Shown here one piece after another: positions 48,870-60,142 of a DNA stretch of 64,000 bases. The position numbers and the translations under genes were made by a program. The notes below the pieces were generated by a model. It worked only from the letters and a program-made list of their open reading frames with translations. It did not search any database and was not told where the DNA came from. The DNA comes from Cercozoa sp. M6MM (taxonomy: Eukaryota > Endomyxa: Ascetosporea), in assembly GCA_040357565.1 (NCBI GenBank), contig JBDODJ010000020.1; one strand, written 5' to 3'. The stretch's first letter is position 1; every line of letters starts with the position of its first letter.

Positions 48870-49830
48870 TCGAACGGCAGTTCTCACCTAGATTTCGGTA
48901 CAGTGTCCTGAGGCGAATAGACCTGCTCGCGTGTCGACTTTGTCATGTCGCTGCTCGCATGCGGACACGAATCGCTTCAGTGAGAGGCGTTCCGTACGTG
49001 GGTTTTGAGTTGCACCAAAATGTCGTTTAGTATCGGCGGCAACTTACGACTGTCCTGGACGAAATGCGCCAGAACAACGTGATGGGCGTACGTTTTGGAC
49101 CTTGCTTGTGTAAATTTACTTTGTTGTCTGTTGGCCACTTTGCAGTCCATGGTCAACAGATTTGATGGTGCGGCTACTTGCCTCTCGAAGTATGTTCTTT
49201 TCCTTTGGATTCGCTGTTTTTAAGGTATGTTTTCATTCGTCCCTTCCGACACAGAGAAACACAGGAGAAACACCTGGAGCCCCGAGAGCCGCCATCAAGA
49301 AGCCGAATTAGCAGATGGTAGACTTCCTGCGCCAGCAGCCGCAGCTGCTAACATCTCTGGTGCGGGAACTGCTACTCAAGTTGCCGCAGCTAGTCAGTTT
49401 TAGTTTACTCGTCGACACAATTTAAAACAAAATTGATCGAGTTTGATCACAACCCGTCGCGAAACATCACCACCCTCTGGTCTGGGCAACTCCCGCACGT
49501 GACTTTTCACATGCTACAATGGTCAAGTACATTGCCTTGCTCTACCCTTGCTCCCTACCCTTTTCCTCCCTGTGTTGTGGTACAGGTGCCATCGGCGGCA
49601 CAGGAACTCTGTCTTGATGACGACCGACTCTTCATTTCATCTGGGGGCAACTTTATCATTATCTCTCATTCATAGCGTGAGTCAGCGCAGCTTCTGCACC
49701 GCCCTGAATGCACGCGCAGCAGAAAGTCGATGACGGAGGTACTCGAAGATTTGACGCTGTTTCGCTTGCGTCATCCGATACCGATAATGGGTTGGATTCA
49801 GGATCAATGAGTCTTGACAAATACGACAAG
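48870..49830 (+). CDS. Unresolved multi-exon gene
   Basis: Several stretches read as exons but I cannot name the protein. RYSVLRRIDLLACRLCHVAA leads to RMRTRIAS, which splices to YRRQLTTVLDEMRQNNVMG, then SMVNRFDGAATCLSK, then KHRRNTWSPESRHQEAELAD with an Ala-rich tail. A later piece, SMTEVLEDLTLFRLRHPIPI then MGWIQDQ with TGA near 49810, may be its end. The start codon and the exon between 49400 and 49580 are unclear. It could be a short helical adaptor. It lies between two better-supported + genes. Confidence 0.3.
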
Positions 49831-49897
49831 ACGCTTTTCGTCGAGGCTTCGCACCGACTGTGGCTGGTGTTGACAAGGGTCTCGATTGTCGGGCGCA

Positions 49898-51527
49898 ATG
49901 CTGTCACCTCCGCGCGGAAGGCAGCTCGGCTCACTGGGTTTCATGCTGGCCGTGGTGTGCCTGCTGGCCGTGTATGTTGTTTTACCCACACGCCAAGGAG
50001 TTTTAAGTGACCTGACTCCGTTCCAAGGTGAAATAAAACAAGACAGTTCATATGGCTGAGTGAGTTTACTTTTGTAAGTTTTAGATCATGGTCAGCCGAG
50101 ACGGAGTGCGACACAGTTGGATGATACAGTTAAGAAACAGAAAGCCACTGTGCGCTATGTGTCCTCTATTGCGCCCGATGCTTTTGAGGTAGATTTATTG
50201 TTCCCTGTTTACCCCTGTTTAGCCATGTTCCATCCCCCAGAGCGAATTCAAAGACGTGATGGAGGCCGTGAGTGTGACGCCGTCGCTCTGCATTGACGAG
50301 GTCTGGACGGGCTTGCGCTCGCTGCGCAAGCTCGACGATGTTCGTATTCACGCGGACCACACGTCGCGCGTAGCTCCCCCCCCCCCCCCCGTGTACCCCC
50401 TACCACTTTACCCCCCCCCCCCCCCCNNNNNNNNNNNNNNNNNNNNNNNNNNNNNNNNNNNNNNNNNNNNNNNNNNNNNNNNNNNNNNNNNNNNNNNNNN
50501 NNNNNNNNNNNNNNNNNNNNNNNNNNCACAGTCCATTTGGACACACAATGGGGACCATCTGGACAGAATGTGGGTCCACTTGTACCAGATGCGACTCGCG
50601 GAACCAGTCGACGCAGCGTTGGGAACATGTCGGTACTGCGGGGGGGGGGGGGGGGAACAAGGGGGGTAAAGGTTGTGTGTATGGGGGGGCGGGAGGGTTA
50701 AACCTCCTGGTGAGAGGCAACTCTCGCGCAGCTAGATCGCGGTCAAAATGAGTCACTTCGACTCGCGTCGCATTCGCAAACACCATGGTGTCGTTCACCT
50801 AGACGTGCCTACTTATCTCCATACACTCCCCTGTACCCGCTGTAGTACCAGCACAATGTCCTGTCTCTGCAAGAGCTCTTCGATAGCGCTGTCGTCGGCA
50901 TCTGGGGGGGGGGGGGGGTAGAGGATAAGGGAAGCCAGAGAAGCGGTAAAAAGAGGGGTAAAGGTACACAAGAGGCCGGGCACACCGGCCAGTTTGAGCG
51001 ACTCGGCCCACCGAACGGTACCTTGCAGAAACACCAGCAACTCCTTCGGCGAGGACTACATTATACTCCCCTTTTACCTCCCCCCCCCCAAAACCCCCCT
51101 AGCACGATCTGCTGCACGTCAATGATCTGCGTAGTTCCATCCCATGTTTACCTCTTCCCCTTCCTGTTGTATCTCCCTGTTTAGTCCCTTTATCCCCCTG
51201 TTGTGTAGGCTACGCAGTGGTCGCACAAGCGACGAGGAAAGACGGTTTTTTGGAGAAACGCGGATACCGCTATGCGATGCTCATGGATGCTGGTGGGGGG
51301 CCCCCCCCCCCCCGTTACCTTTTATTTACCCCCTGCCCCTTGCAGCGGACGCGCGGCTGAGCAGCAACCCGTTCATAGCGATTCGCGCGGCCGAGAGGAG
51401 TCTGTCGGTGCTGCCGCTGTTCGTGGGCTACGAGGCCAATGCCGACATCACGGGTCAGTGGATGGAAGAGCGTTTCAGTGGTTTTACCCCCCTTGTTTAC
51501 CCCCAGATTGGGCGCGCCGGTCACCCG

Positions 51528-51559
<32 letters not shown>

Positions 51560-52113
51560 ACTTTACCCTCCCTCAGAGTGTTTCCCAACACGCAAGCGGC
51601 CAAGCTGGATGTCGAGTCCGCGCGGACAGCTGGCGCTGTACAACGCCGGCGTCGTCGGCGGCAGTGTCGGCTCCATGCATGCCTTCGCAGAGGCAGTGAC
51701 TGAGTTCTTCCCGTGCGTGTTGAGTCAGTTCGGTGACAGTGACACACGGCGCAGCCAGCTGCGACTGTAATTTTACCCCTCCCCCATCTGAGCCCCCATC
51801 CCACCTCCATCCTACCTACCCCATCTTAGCTCCCTCACCCCCCTAGAGAGCCTACGCGTTCCTGCGACATGATAGCCGCCAACGTGCTGGTGAGCTCGAT
51901 TCGAAAGTCGCCGACACTTGCTTTCGACGTCACTGACGGCGCTCTCGGTGGTACACTATGGACTGCTCACGTTTTCTTTTTTAAATTAGGGAGTGCTGGG
52001 TCATTTTAGTCGAGTCGTCCGACAAGAATGACTGCGCCGTGTATGCAGGCTCGCCGTTCGTGTCGCGCTTTAGGTACGCCGATCGCTGTGGGGCCATTGT
52101 GTTCCACAAGTGA
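49898..52113 (+). CDS. Type II membrane, glycosyltransferase-like protein; middle exons inverted
   Basis: Probably a Golgi enzyme that transfers sugars; the substrate is unknown. The start MLSPPRGRQLGSLGFMLAVV continues into a membrane anchor (CLLAVYVVLPT; ATG 49898). Next exons: KKQKATVRYVSSIAPDAFE and EVWTGLRSLRKLDDVRIHAD (to about 50373). After a 100-base gap the + strand resumes with HDLLHVNDLRSSIP (about 51102), spliced to CYAVVAQATRKDGFLEKRG, then SSNPFIAIRAAERSLSVLPL, QLALYNAGVVGGSVGSMHAF, CDMIAANVLVSSIRKSPTLA and SPFVSRFRYADRCGAIVFHK with TGA at 52111-52113. NDLRSS and the NAGVVGGS block resemble glycosyltransferases that keep a D-x-R-D-like motif and an N-A-G-x-x-G-G loop. Exons that would fill the middle lie on the opposite strand at 50527-51060. 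Confidence 0.55.
50427..50526. other. 100-base assembly gap inside the glycosyltransferase-like gene
   Basis: Exactly 100 N after a poly-C run. It coincides with the left edge of the inverted exon block. Confidence 0.95.
50527..51060 (-). CDS. Inverted block of exons belonging to the glycosyltransferase-like gene
   Basis: Read on the minus strand this block gives SPKELLVFLQGTVRWAESLK and LAGVPGLL, spliced to YADDSAIEELLQRQDIVLVL, then VNDTMVFANATRVEVTHFDR with DLAARELPLT, spliced to STDMFPTLRRLVPRVAS. Each splice keeps the frame and uses GT-AG. No start or stop codon frames it as a separate gene. The preceding + exon ends in phase 0 (HTSR) and the first inverted exon opens in phase 0, so the parts join. 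The introns inside the block are C-rich on the minus strand, matching the sense-strand bias of the other genes. It is either an assembly inversion next to the gap or a true inversion that breaks the gene; a nested gene is less likely. Confidence 0.5.
51295..51314. repeat. G-run meeting C-run at an intron start
   Basis: Six Gs are followed at once by thirteen Cs at the 5' edge of an intron of the glycosyltransferase-like gene. It is related in form to the GC structures at 12347 and 22066. Confidence 0.7.
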
Positions 52114-52168
52114 CTCGTCTCTGTAACATTTGCCTACTTCTGCCGGCACACTAATTCTTCCTATGCAT

Positions 52169-52215
<47 letters not shown>

Positions 52216-52315
52216 NNNNNNNNNNNNNNNNNNNNNNNNNNNNNNNNNNNNNNNNNNNNNNNNNNNNNNNNNNNNNNNNNNNNNNNNNNNNNNNNNNNNN
52301 NNNNNNNNNNNNNNN

Positions 52316-52369
<54 letters not shown>

Positions 52370-52791
52370 GTGCACAGTGTGTCCAGTTTTAGTACCGAAA
52401 AACCCCGCCACACCGGCATCGACTCTTCTGACGTGACGCACGAAGACCTCACCTGTTGCCTACTGTCCGTCAACCACAGAGTGGGTCAAGCGGTCGACAC
52501 AGGACGCCAGCAAGACCGTCAACACCAACATAAGATAGCAGGTTTTATTAGAGGCATAGTGCCTAAGTTACTATCAGTGTTGGAACGATAAAATAAGCGC
52601 GATCGGCCTGCTGACCGTGATACATCCATGTAAAATAACACTCCCCAAATTGACGTGCCAGAGTGCCCGGCCGACACTGCACCGTACTGTCTCACAGCAA
52701 CGGCTCGATGAAGAATCAACTGTTGGCGATACACAAGCTGCTGGTAAGCGAGCAATGATCGAGTCGATGGCCGACACAGCGTATGCGGTCG
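52114..52791. other. Intergenic region with a (CA)n repeat and a 100-base gap (52216-52315)
   Basis: Lies between two convergent genes. CA units run 52167-52366 on both sides of the gap. The remaining 420 bases show no convincing exon. Confidence 0.7.
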
Positions 52792-54357
52792 TCAGGGCTG
52801 CTTGAACTTGCGCGTGAAGTAGCCGCGCAGTCGCAGCAGTCGGTGCAGCGTTTGTCTGTAGTGTCGCTGGCACATGTCGCGCGTCGTGTGCCGCAGACGG
52901 CGCCAGTGAACGCACGTGCCAAGCACAAAGGCCAGGCAGGAGAAGGCGCCGATGGCGACGGTGTTGAGACAGAGCGTGAGTGCCGGTGAGGAAGACAGGT
53001 CGCTGTCGGTGCTACTGTCGTGATTGTAGCCAGCAGCTGAGACTAGTGAGTGCAGCAGCAGCACGAGCGACAGCAGCAGCACGAGACTGCCGCACTGCCA
53101 GGACAGCGACGAGCGTGTGCCGAGCGACAGCACACTCAGTGTCAGCAGCAGGCTCGGCACCACAGGCGATACGGCCGACACCACCAGCGGCAGCACGGCC
53201 TCGCCTTCGAACGCATCGGCTGCCTTGTCGCCTTGCCGACCGCCCAGCAGACCGCAGTCGCCTGTGCTTCCACAAACACACTCATGCAAAGGTAGATACT
53301 AATACATGCACACTACACTGGTGTCAGAAGGAAGACAGGAACGTACCGACACGACGCAGCAGTGCGCGTGTCTGCGACAGGTCCACCAGCACTCGCGTCT
53401 AACGTATATATAGTGTATATATATATGTATATATGTATATATACAATGTGTGTATATAATGTATATATACAGTGTGTGTATAATATGTATATATACAGTG
53501 TAATATACATATTGTAAACATATATAGTGTATACACATATATACATATATATAGTGTATATGTGTACATATAGTATGTATACATCGATATAGTGCATATA
53601 TAGTATGTATATATAAGGACGTATATAAGGACGGAGACACCTCGGCCTCGTGCAGCAGTCGTTGGACCAGTGCGTCTGGCCAGAGAAACAGCACCGTCGC
53701 CAGCAGTACCTGCAGTGGAACCCAGTACCACAAGGTAGTACCACAGACAGTCTTGTCTGGCTAGATTGCAATACATAGGCAACGGCGACAAAGACACGCG
53801 TCAACAAAATCGCGTGTTTCTGCGGCAGTTTGTCCGGCACCGTTTCGTCTCGCCTCTGTCCAGAGAAAGCACTTAACCCCCCTCCTCCCTCTTCTCTCTG
53901 ACAAACGTACCCTCGGGGCTGCCGGTGATGGCGTCATTTTCGCCGGCACATGTCGAATCAGTGGCTACACATTACATACACATGGCTATACAGATACGCT
54001 CGCGTCCATATGTACCGTGCGAGGTGTGATCGGTGGACTCATTGGCTATGAAAGTCCCCTTTAATTAAAATACTGAGAGGTCCAAAAGTTAGATCGTACC
54101 GATTTCGGAGTGCCCGGCAGCCACTGTCGCAGTGTCGATACAGTCTTTTTTACCTGTAGCCACATGCTCAGAAATAAAGACTCGTTTGCTTAAGGAAGCG
54201 ACAGGGCAGACTACAGTCTTTTTGAGTTGTCTCATGGGCGTCTGAGTACCTGACACTGAAGCAGGAAGTAACTGGAGTACAAGGACAGATGGGTACAGTT
54301 AATTCAGGCTGTACCCGAGTCAGTGTCAAAGTCGATACTGTCCGCATCGAGATGCAT
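52792..54357 (-). CDS. Multi-pass membrane protein, not recognised
   Basis: I do not recognise the family. A plausible start is MHLDADSIDFDTDSG (ATG 54355-54357). Short polar exons follow: TQTPMRQLKKTVVCPVASL, CIDTATVAAGHSEI, ANESTDHTSHG, STCAGENDAITGSPEG. Then ETVPDKLPQKHAILLTR and a membrane exon TTLWYWVPLQVLLATVLFLW with PDALVQRLLHEAE, then RVLVDLSQTRALLRRV. The last exon has three more hydrophobic segments: AVLPLVVSAVSPVVPSLLLT, GSLVLLLSLVLLLHSLVSAA and LNTVAIGAFSCLAFVLGTCV, then a basic tail RLLRLRGYFTRKFKQP and TGA at 52792. That is about four membrane spans with a charged cytosolic end. One intron (53403-53634) is an AT/GTAT-rich repeat. Confidence 0.6.
53404..53632. repeat. TATATAC/GTGTATA-rich repeat intron
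   Basis: The intron of the membrane protein gene consists of many TATATA, GTGTATA and ACATAT units in irregular order. Confidence 0.85.
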
Positions 54358-54465
54358 CACTGTCTGCGTAGTGTCGCCTTCGAACGACGACAGTGGAACC
54401 GTCGTTCTGTGTTTCAAAGTACTTTTTATCACTGTACAGTTCAAAAGAAAAACCTATCAGTTGTT

Positions 54466-57454
54466 CTACCGAGTGCTTGAAGCAGCCCGCTCGGCGGCAG
54501 TGAGGTACTGCTGTGTCACATCCGCCTCGTCCTCGCTGTCATCATCAAAGTCGCTCGCCTGTTCAAACACACACAAAACAAAAAAATCAATTTGCAAAAA
54601 CTCTCAAGACACAAAACACGAAACACCAAAGAAAAAGAGCCTACGTGGGCTTGCACGAGCGCACGCAACACCTGGGCACTGCTCACGGCGTCTGTGGCCA
54701 CATCTCGCACGAACGGGTGCTCCAGCAGTTTATCGATCGTCGCTCGGTCCTTGGGCTCGCGTTGCACGCACCGACCCACCTGGAGCCCAGTCGTATCAAC
54801 ACACTCCACCAGGTGCTCTAATGAGTAGTTTACGAAATCACGGAAGTCGGACGACCACCTGGAGCCCTGTAAGCACATTTCCTTGTACACTCAGTTTGAA
54901 GGCAAAGCTTAGCGGCTCAATACCTCCAGTTTTGGCACCGGCGTTCGTGGATTACTGACGGCCCTGACCTGTCTCAGCACGTGTGAGTGCACACTGGGTC
55001 CCAACAAAGCACACTACCAGGCCAGCGAAACTCTTGTCCGAGTGGGGCGGCTTGCCCTGTAACAGCAACATAAAAAAATGCAAAAGGTGAAAGCTGAGTT
55101 GAGTGTACGCCGGCCATTTCGAGTGCAGTGATGCCGAGCGACCTGTGTTTCAGCAAAACAACACGCACATACGCAACACAACGACCATGCAAACAACCAT
55201 GCAAACAAGCGGCACCACACATCGCTCGCGTAGCTCGCCGGCTGCTTGCGCGTGAGCACCTCCGGCGCCATCCACAGTGGCGATCCCGCGAATCCTGAGT
55301 CATTCACATCAAGCGGTACAAGTGAACCGTACAATTGTACCGGCCCTGTACAAACGGACCAATAGTCATATCCGATAACATAAACTGTACCACCCGACTG
55401 AGCCGCAATTTGATTTCTTTCTGCCACTGAGCAGGGAGGGGTATGTGAACATTAACAGGCGATAGAAGGGGCCAAGTAGAAGGGGCCAAAGGATCAAGGG
55501 GGTAGAAGGGGAGGGGTCAAGGAGTCAAGGGGGTCAAGGGTAAAGGGGGGGTAAACATACCGTTGGCGACGGTGAGCACCGTATTTTGCAACTGTCGCGC
55601 GATGCCAAAATCCGCGAGTTTCACGAGGCCCTGTTGCGAGATGAGAATGTTCGCCGCCTTAATGTCTTGGTGTACCTACAATGCGCGCGAGTACAACAAT
55701 GCGTCCATTTGTACATACACACACTCTCTCTGCAACTGTGTGTGGAGGTACGAGACACTGCTTGTGCATCGACGCCAGTGCACGCACACACGCTGCCACG
55801 ACCTGTCAAAACAACATACGCATATGCGTGTGTATATATGTGGCTACAGGGGCGGCTACAACACGTACCACGCGAATCTCGGCCTCCTGCATCGGCCGTT
55901 TGTCCAACTGATCGCGAAGTGAACCGCCGCTCACCTAAACAGAAAACAGAAACATAAAACACGAACAGACACGCACGTGTGTGCGAGAGAAAGTACGAGA
56001 TCCATGAGAATCCACAAGCGCTGCCGTCGGTCAGGTCCAGCACAGCCTGTAAGACATTGTTTAAGGGGGTGCAACTGAAACTGGTGCTGTACCGTAGTAT
56101 CGAACGACGTGCTCGTGCTGCACCTTGCGCAGGATTTCGACCTCCTTGCGAATCTCGCTCAGCGCGTCAGAGTCGCCACTGTCCTGCTCCGCATGAAACC
56201 TCTCTCGAGAAACAGCAACAACAATAGCACAAACGCACATCAGTCGGAATCAGCTTGGCTGCCAGTTCGAAACCACCCTGCAGTTTTTCAAACACGCTTT
56301 CTGACCTAAAGAAACGCTGAAGAAACGCTGTTGGTGATAAAGCTGCACCTGACGCGAGACAATGCGATGTACGACGCCGAACGCACCTAAAAGTTCAGTG
56401 TGGAGTCAGGCTTGCGGACTGATTAGTCGAAAACTACCCTCGCCGAGTTTTTCCTTGATTTCAAAAACACTTTCGATGTCGTCGACGTGCCATTCCTGTT
56501 TCCAGAAAAGAACTCCACCAATACACGGTGAAAGCAAAGTTTGTACCAAGTCGGCATTGACATGTGTCACGTGTCGCACCGAAGCAGGTGACGTGATCGC
56601 CTGAATGCCAAAAATACATTCAGTTTGGGTTCTATAAACTAACAAGGGAAGAAAAGTCACATTTCGTGCGCGTGCAAGTCGCAGGAAACGCAGTGCGGCC
56701 ATCCATTGTTCCTTTAGCACAAGCAAAACAAAAGTACGGTCGAAGAGTCTAGAAGAAAGTAAGATGCGGTACAATGTTGGCGTTGGAATCATCGGTTTCG
56801 AGAAATTCGACCACTTTGGCCGCCACGTGCAGCGCGAGGCCTTTCCGTTCTGCAAAGGCACAACTTACCACTCAATCAATTAAAGCGAAAGCTTGATTCT
56901 TTGGAACGCTTACCACCAGTTGAGAAGGTTGAAACACGGTCTATATTCGAGACTGGAATTCTCTTGACTTGTCGACTCGCCCTGCGGATCACTGTGCCTG
57001 CACGACCGCGAGTCTCCTGCAGATGGCACATATGGTTCAATCTGCAGAGATTGAGATGTTTAAAAACACTTGCCATGTCAAGACGCGATGAAACAACCGT
57101 GCCAGTGTCGGTAATTGCTGGTGCACACCAGCACAAGTGTTGCATGTCCTACAATGTGCACTGTAAAACTACGCTGCCTTCTCCTGGGTTTTAAGTACCT
57201 TCTCGGCAAACAGCAGTCGCGCATGGAACCTGAAAAAGCAAGTTAGCTTCACAGGAAACAAAAGGAAAAGCGGAGACTTACTTGTTCTTGTTGCCAGCCT
57301 TCTTGAGAAAAACGCCACCTTGCACCAGCAGACGATGGTATCCGGCCTGCGCAGCGAGCGATCACAAGCAAAACGACAGAAAGTCACATCGCTGTACCTC
57401 TTTGTCTGCCTGCTCGCGTCGTTTGCGCTCAATCTCTTCGCGCGTGAGCGTCAT
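54466..57454 (-). CDS. STE20-type protein kinase with an N-terminal PH-like region
   Basis: A cytosolic signalling kinase. It starts [19 protein letters not shown] (ATG 57452-57454), then [30 protein letters not shown] and [20 protein letters not shown], which look like strands of a PH domain. [18 protein letters not shown] follows. The kinase begins [13 protein letters not shown] joined to [12 protein letters not shown] (glycine loop). The ATP Lys is in [10 protein letters not shown], the alpha-C Glu in [20 protein letters not shown], then [10 protein letters not shown] and SGGSLRDQL. The catalytic loop is [11 protein letters not shown] (HQD, not HRD; 55664-55672), then [11 protein letters not shown] (DFG) and [22 protein letters not shown], and [13 protein letters not shown]. 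The tail [20 protein letters not shown] ends in TAG at 54466. [10 protein letters not shown] and [10 protein letters not shown] are typical of STE20/GCK kinases. Confidence 0.85.
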
Positions 57455-57741
57455 CTTGACACCACCGCGCGGAAGAGCAGCTTCGGGTGGTCAGATGAAA
57501 AAGGCGGTGCAAATTGCCCGAATCTCCTGGCAGAGACGTGCAAGGAGACTTTAGAGTCAACTCAGGGCCACGAAACGCAGTTTTCGATGCGCTGCACAAG
57601 TTGATGACGTCTGGAAGCTAAGAGCGAAGGGCTGTGCACAGTTTCGTTAAGGGGGTTTTGATGAGCTAAAATCGGTTTATTTCGCGCCGGGGTGCACTAG
57701 AGATGAGCCTAAGTTTTGTTTAACCTCCTGTCAGTAATGTT

Positions 57742-59521
57742 TTAGTGGATTCCCGTCAGGAATACCGGCAGGTTTACGAAGGGCGTTTGATACGATAGGT
57801 GGTCGGTGATGTCGTCGAGAGGATCGGGCCTTCGTGCCATTCCGTTGCCGAAAACGACGTCATCTGTCGCCAGCAGTTGGTCCTGTAGAACACAGAATCC
57901 GTGTTAGATTTGTGCGATGAAAAGAAACAATTTTGCGATGATGGGAAACTAGATTTTTGCGCGGATAAGAAACCGTACGGCTGCATCGGCGTCGTAGAGG
58001 AGAAGTTGCACCGAGTGAGCCAGACGGAGCAGCTGCGTGTTGCACTGCACCAGCTCGCGCGTCACGATGCACGGCACTGAAATAAGTCCCCAATAGAAAT
58101 AAATACTACTAGGTTAAATCAAACCATCCGCGGCCTCGTTCGGAGGTACAATTACTGCCTATGACTCGGCAGGCCATGTGGTTTGGTTTGACGGTATAGA
58201 CAACACATATAAGTTATACACATGACAGCGACCTTTTCTGAGTACCTCAGTTCGCCGCAGAGGAATGCGTCGCGTGATGCGTTTCCAAGGGCACCATGAT
58301 GCACTAGTGGGTTCGTGTGGCTACACAACACAGTCAGTGTCAAGATATGTTCGTTCATCAGGCCCCGCAGACATGGCACCTTGGCAGCAGAAAAGTGACG
58401 CAGCACACGCACTTGCACCAAGAGTTTCAGTAAAGACGTGTTGTGTACGCGTGCCTTTTATGACCAGCACACATGCTAGCCGCAATATTCATCGAAAGGC
58501 AGCGAGTACCACAAGCGAACTGCAAGGAGCGCGAATTAGAGACCATACGACGTGTCGACGACTTGGTGGCAAAGTCGACAGCGGGTGCAGCAGCGACCAG
58601 TGCAGACGCACCTCACGCTGGTTTTGTTTGATTGGCAGGTCCGCTGAGTCGCCGCCAGGTGGACCGATTGGTGTGTGGCTCGATATGCGGTACTTGACGC
58701 CATCGTCCTGCAAGGTCATAGACATACATTTTAGCGAGTGCGGGCACTTGAGTCTCAAACTCACCAGAACAACCGCATCAACAACAAGGAGGTAGGACAC
58801 TTGGACAAAGTAAATGCTGTCTCGGTCACCGTGGTCATCGGCAAGCTCAGCGTCAAATCGTTGCTGCTGTAGCGAGAGGCGCAGCGGCTTTGGGTACTTG
58901 TTCCAGTCGATGTGTGTCTGCGTGCAGGAAACTTCGGGCTTCACCTCCGTACAGTATTAGTCTTGTACGTGAACAAAACACTGATCAGTACAGTGAGAGT
59001 GAAGTCAATGCAGTAGACTCCACTAGAATTCCCCGAGGCAGTATCGATAGCACTATCACCATCGGAAGTATGCAGCGCGATAGCTTTGTCAATCACCAGC
59101 GCCTCCGATATTGACATGAGTGGCGTGCGCAATGACCTCTGTTTTGTCGTCAAACTCACTCGTTGTAAGTTATTTTTGTAGTATAATGTATAGGGGCATC
59201 GGTAGTCTTTTTATACATTCAGGCTGTGGTACCGCAGTTGCGCCAGATCTGGTTCGTGGCACACGCGCTTGCAGCAGCCCCTGTCGCGTCGCTGCTGCGC
59301 TCAGAGTGCATCCATACTGTGTTTCATATACTTGAGCAGTGGACAATACTGACATGTAGCAGCTTTTGCTCCTTTCTGCCCTCTGTTTCACAACGGCAAG
59401 CATTCGGCTTCCAAGTAGAGAAAGCTAGTGCAGTACTTCGAAAAATTTAAGTACCTACCCCGCGAAAAATGACTCTTAGGTTCTGTTCTATGGTTTGCAC
59501 CGTCAGTGACAGCTTCGTCAT
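57742..59521 (-). CDS. Multi-exon protein, not recognised
   Basis: I do not recognise it. A good start is MTKLSLTVQTIEQNLRVIFR (ATG 59519-59521). The next exon is uncertain (near 59430-59235, TLSAAATRQGLLQARV in one frame). Then EFDDKTEVIAHATHVNIGGA (about 59155), SCTQTHIDWNKYPKPLRLSL with QQQRFDAELADDHGDRDSIY (about 58938), DDGVKYRISSHTPIGPPGGD (about 58705), and further down VPCIVTRELVQCNTQLLRLA with HSVQLLLYDADAA (about 58078). The last exon has ATDDVVFGNGMARRPDPLDD and ends TPFVNLPVFLTGIH and TAA at 57742. The beta-rich centre with His and Tyr could be a binding domain, but no role can be given. Confidence 0.5.
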
Positions 59522-59831
59522 GCTCGGAAGGGCGTGGAAAGCAAGCTGCATCAATTGGCAATAATCACTCCCCTGGGACCTCCGTTCGGTGTTTTGAAAA
59601 TCGAAGAGAAACTCCCTCAGTCTTCATAAAAGTAAATTCCATGCTTTAAAAGTGTTCGATTTGCTCTAAAATAATGCTGTTCTTGCCTTCGAATCGCAAT
59701 CGCACCTTTAACAACAAATGTCGGTGATTTCGTTTTTCGCATTCTACTGTGTGCAATTAATATTGTAAGACATATCGATTGCTAGCTGTGCCAGACTGGT
59801 AGTAGCACGCGCGTGAGCACGTTAAGACATC
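59522..59831. promoter_or_regulatory. Divergent upstream region between the 57742 gene (-) and the CX9C gene (+)
   Basis: 310 bases between two outward-pointing start codons. No named promoter element is seen. Confidence 0.4.
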
Positions 59832-60142
59832 ATGGGCAAGGAATCAGGATGCGATCGCGAAGAGCAGTTCGAGGGTGTTTCTCTGTATCATGATATGGAC
59901 TGTCTCGGGAAAACCGGTGTTACCGACACAGACCGACTAATGGGCGGCACCTGCGGCAAGGAGTACCAGCGAATGAAGAAGTGTCTGGACGAGCACGACC
60001 GGTATTGTTTGCGTCCCTATTACTGACGTACCCAACTGCTCTGTGCAGAAGCTGGAGCATTTGCCAGGAGTACGTGCTCGCCGTTAAGATGTGCCACGAA
60101 AAGAAGAATCAGCGGCAGTCGCAGCCTAGTGAGTCGTCATAA
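59832..60142 (+). CDS. Twin-CX9C (CHCH-type) mitochondrial intermembrane-space protein
   Basis: Small proteins with two C-x9-C pairs fold through the Mia40 relay in the mitochondrial intermembrane space, many as cytochrome oxidase assembly factors. Exon 1 (59832 to about 60002) begins MGKESGCDREEQFEGVSLYH and contains CGKEYQRMKKC. After a 47-base intron exon 2 contains CQEYVLAVKMC and ends NQRQSQPSESSS, TAA at 60140-60142. The two pairs are about 13 residues apart, as expected for a helical hairpin. Total length is about 85 residues, normal for the class. Which member it is (CMC, COX19/23 or other) cannot be told. Confidence 0.8.

Noticed and set aside
47981-49030. A 349-codon + frame
   Set aside because: It overlaps the better frame with coiled coil and Cys pairs in another phase; its own product is Arg/Ser-rich and unlike a folded protein.
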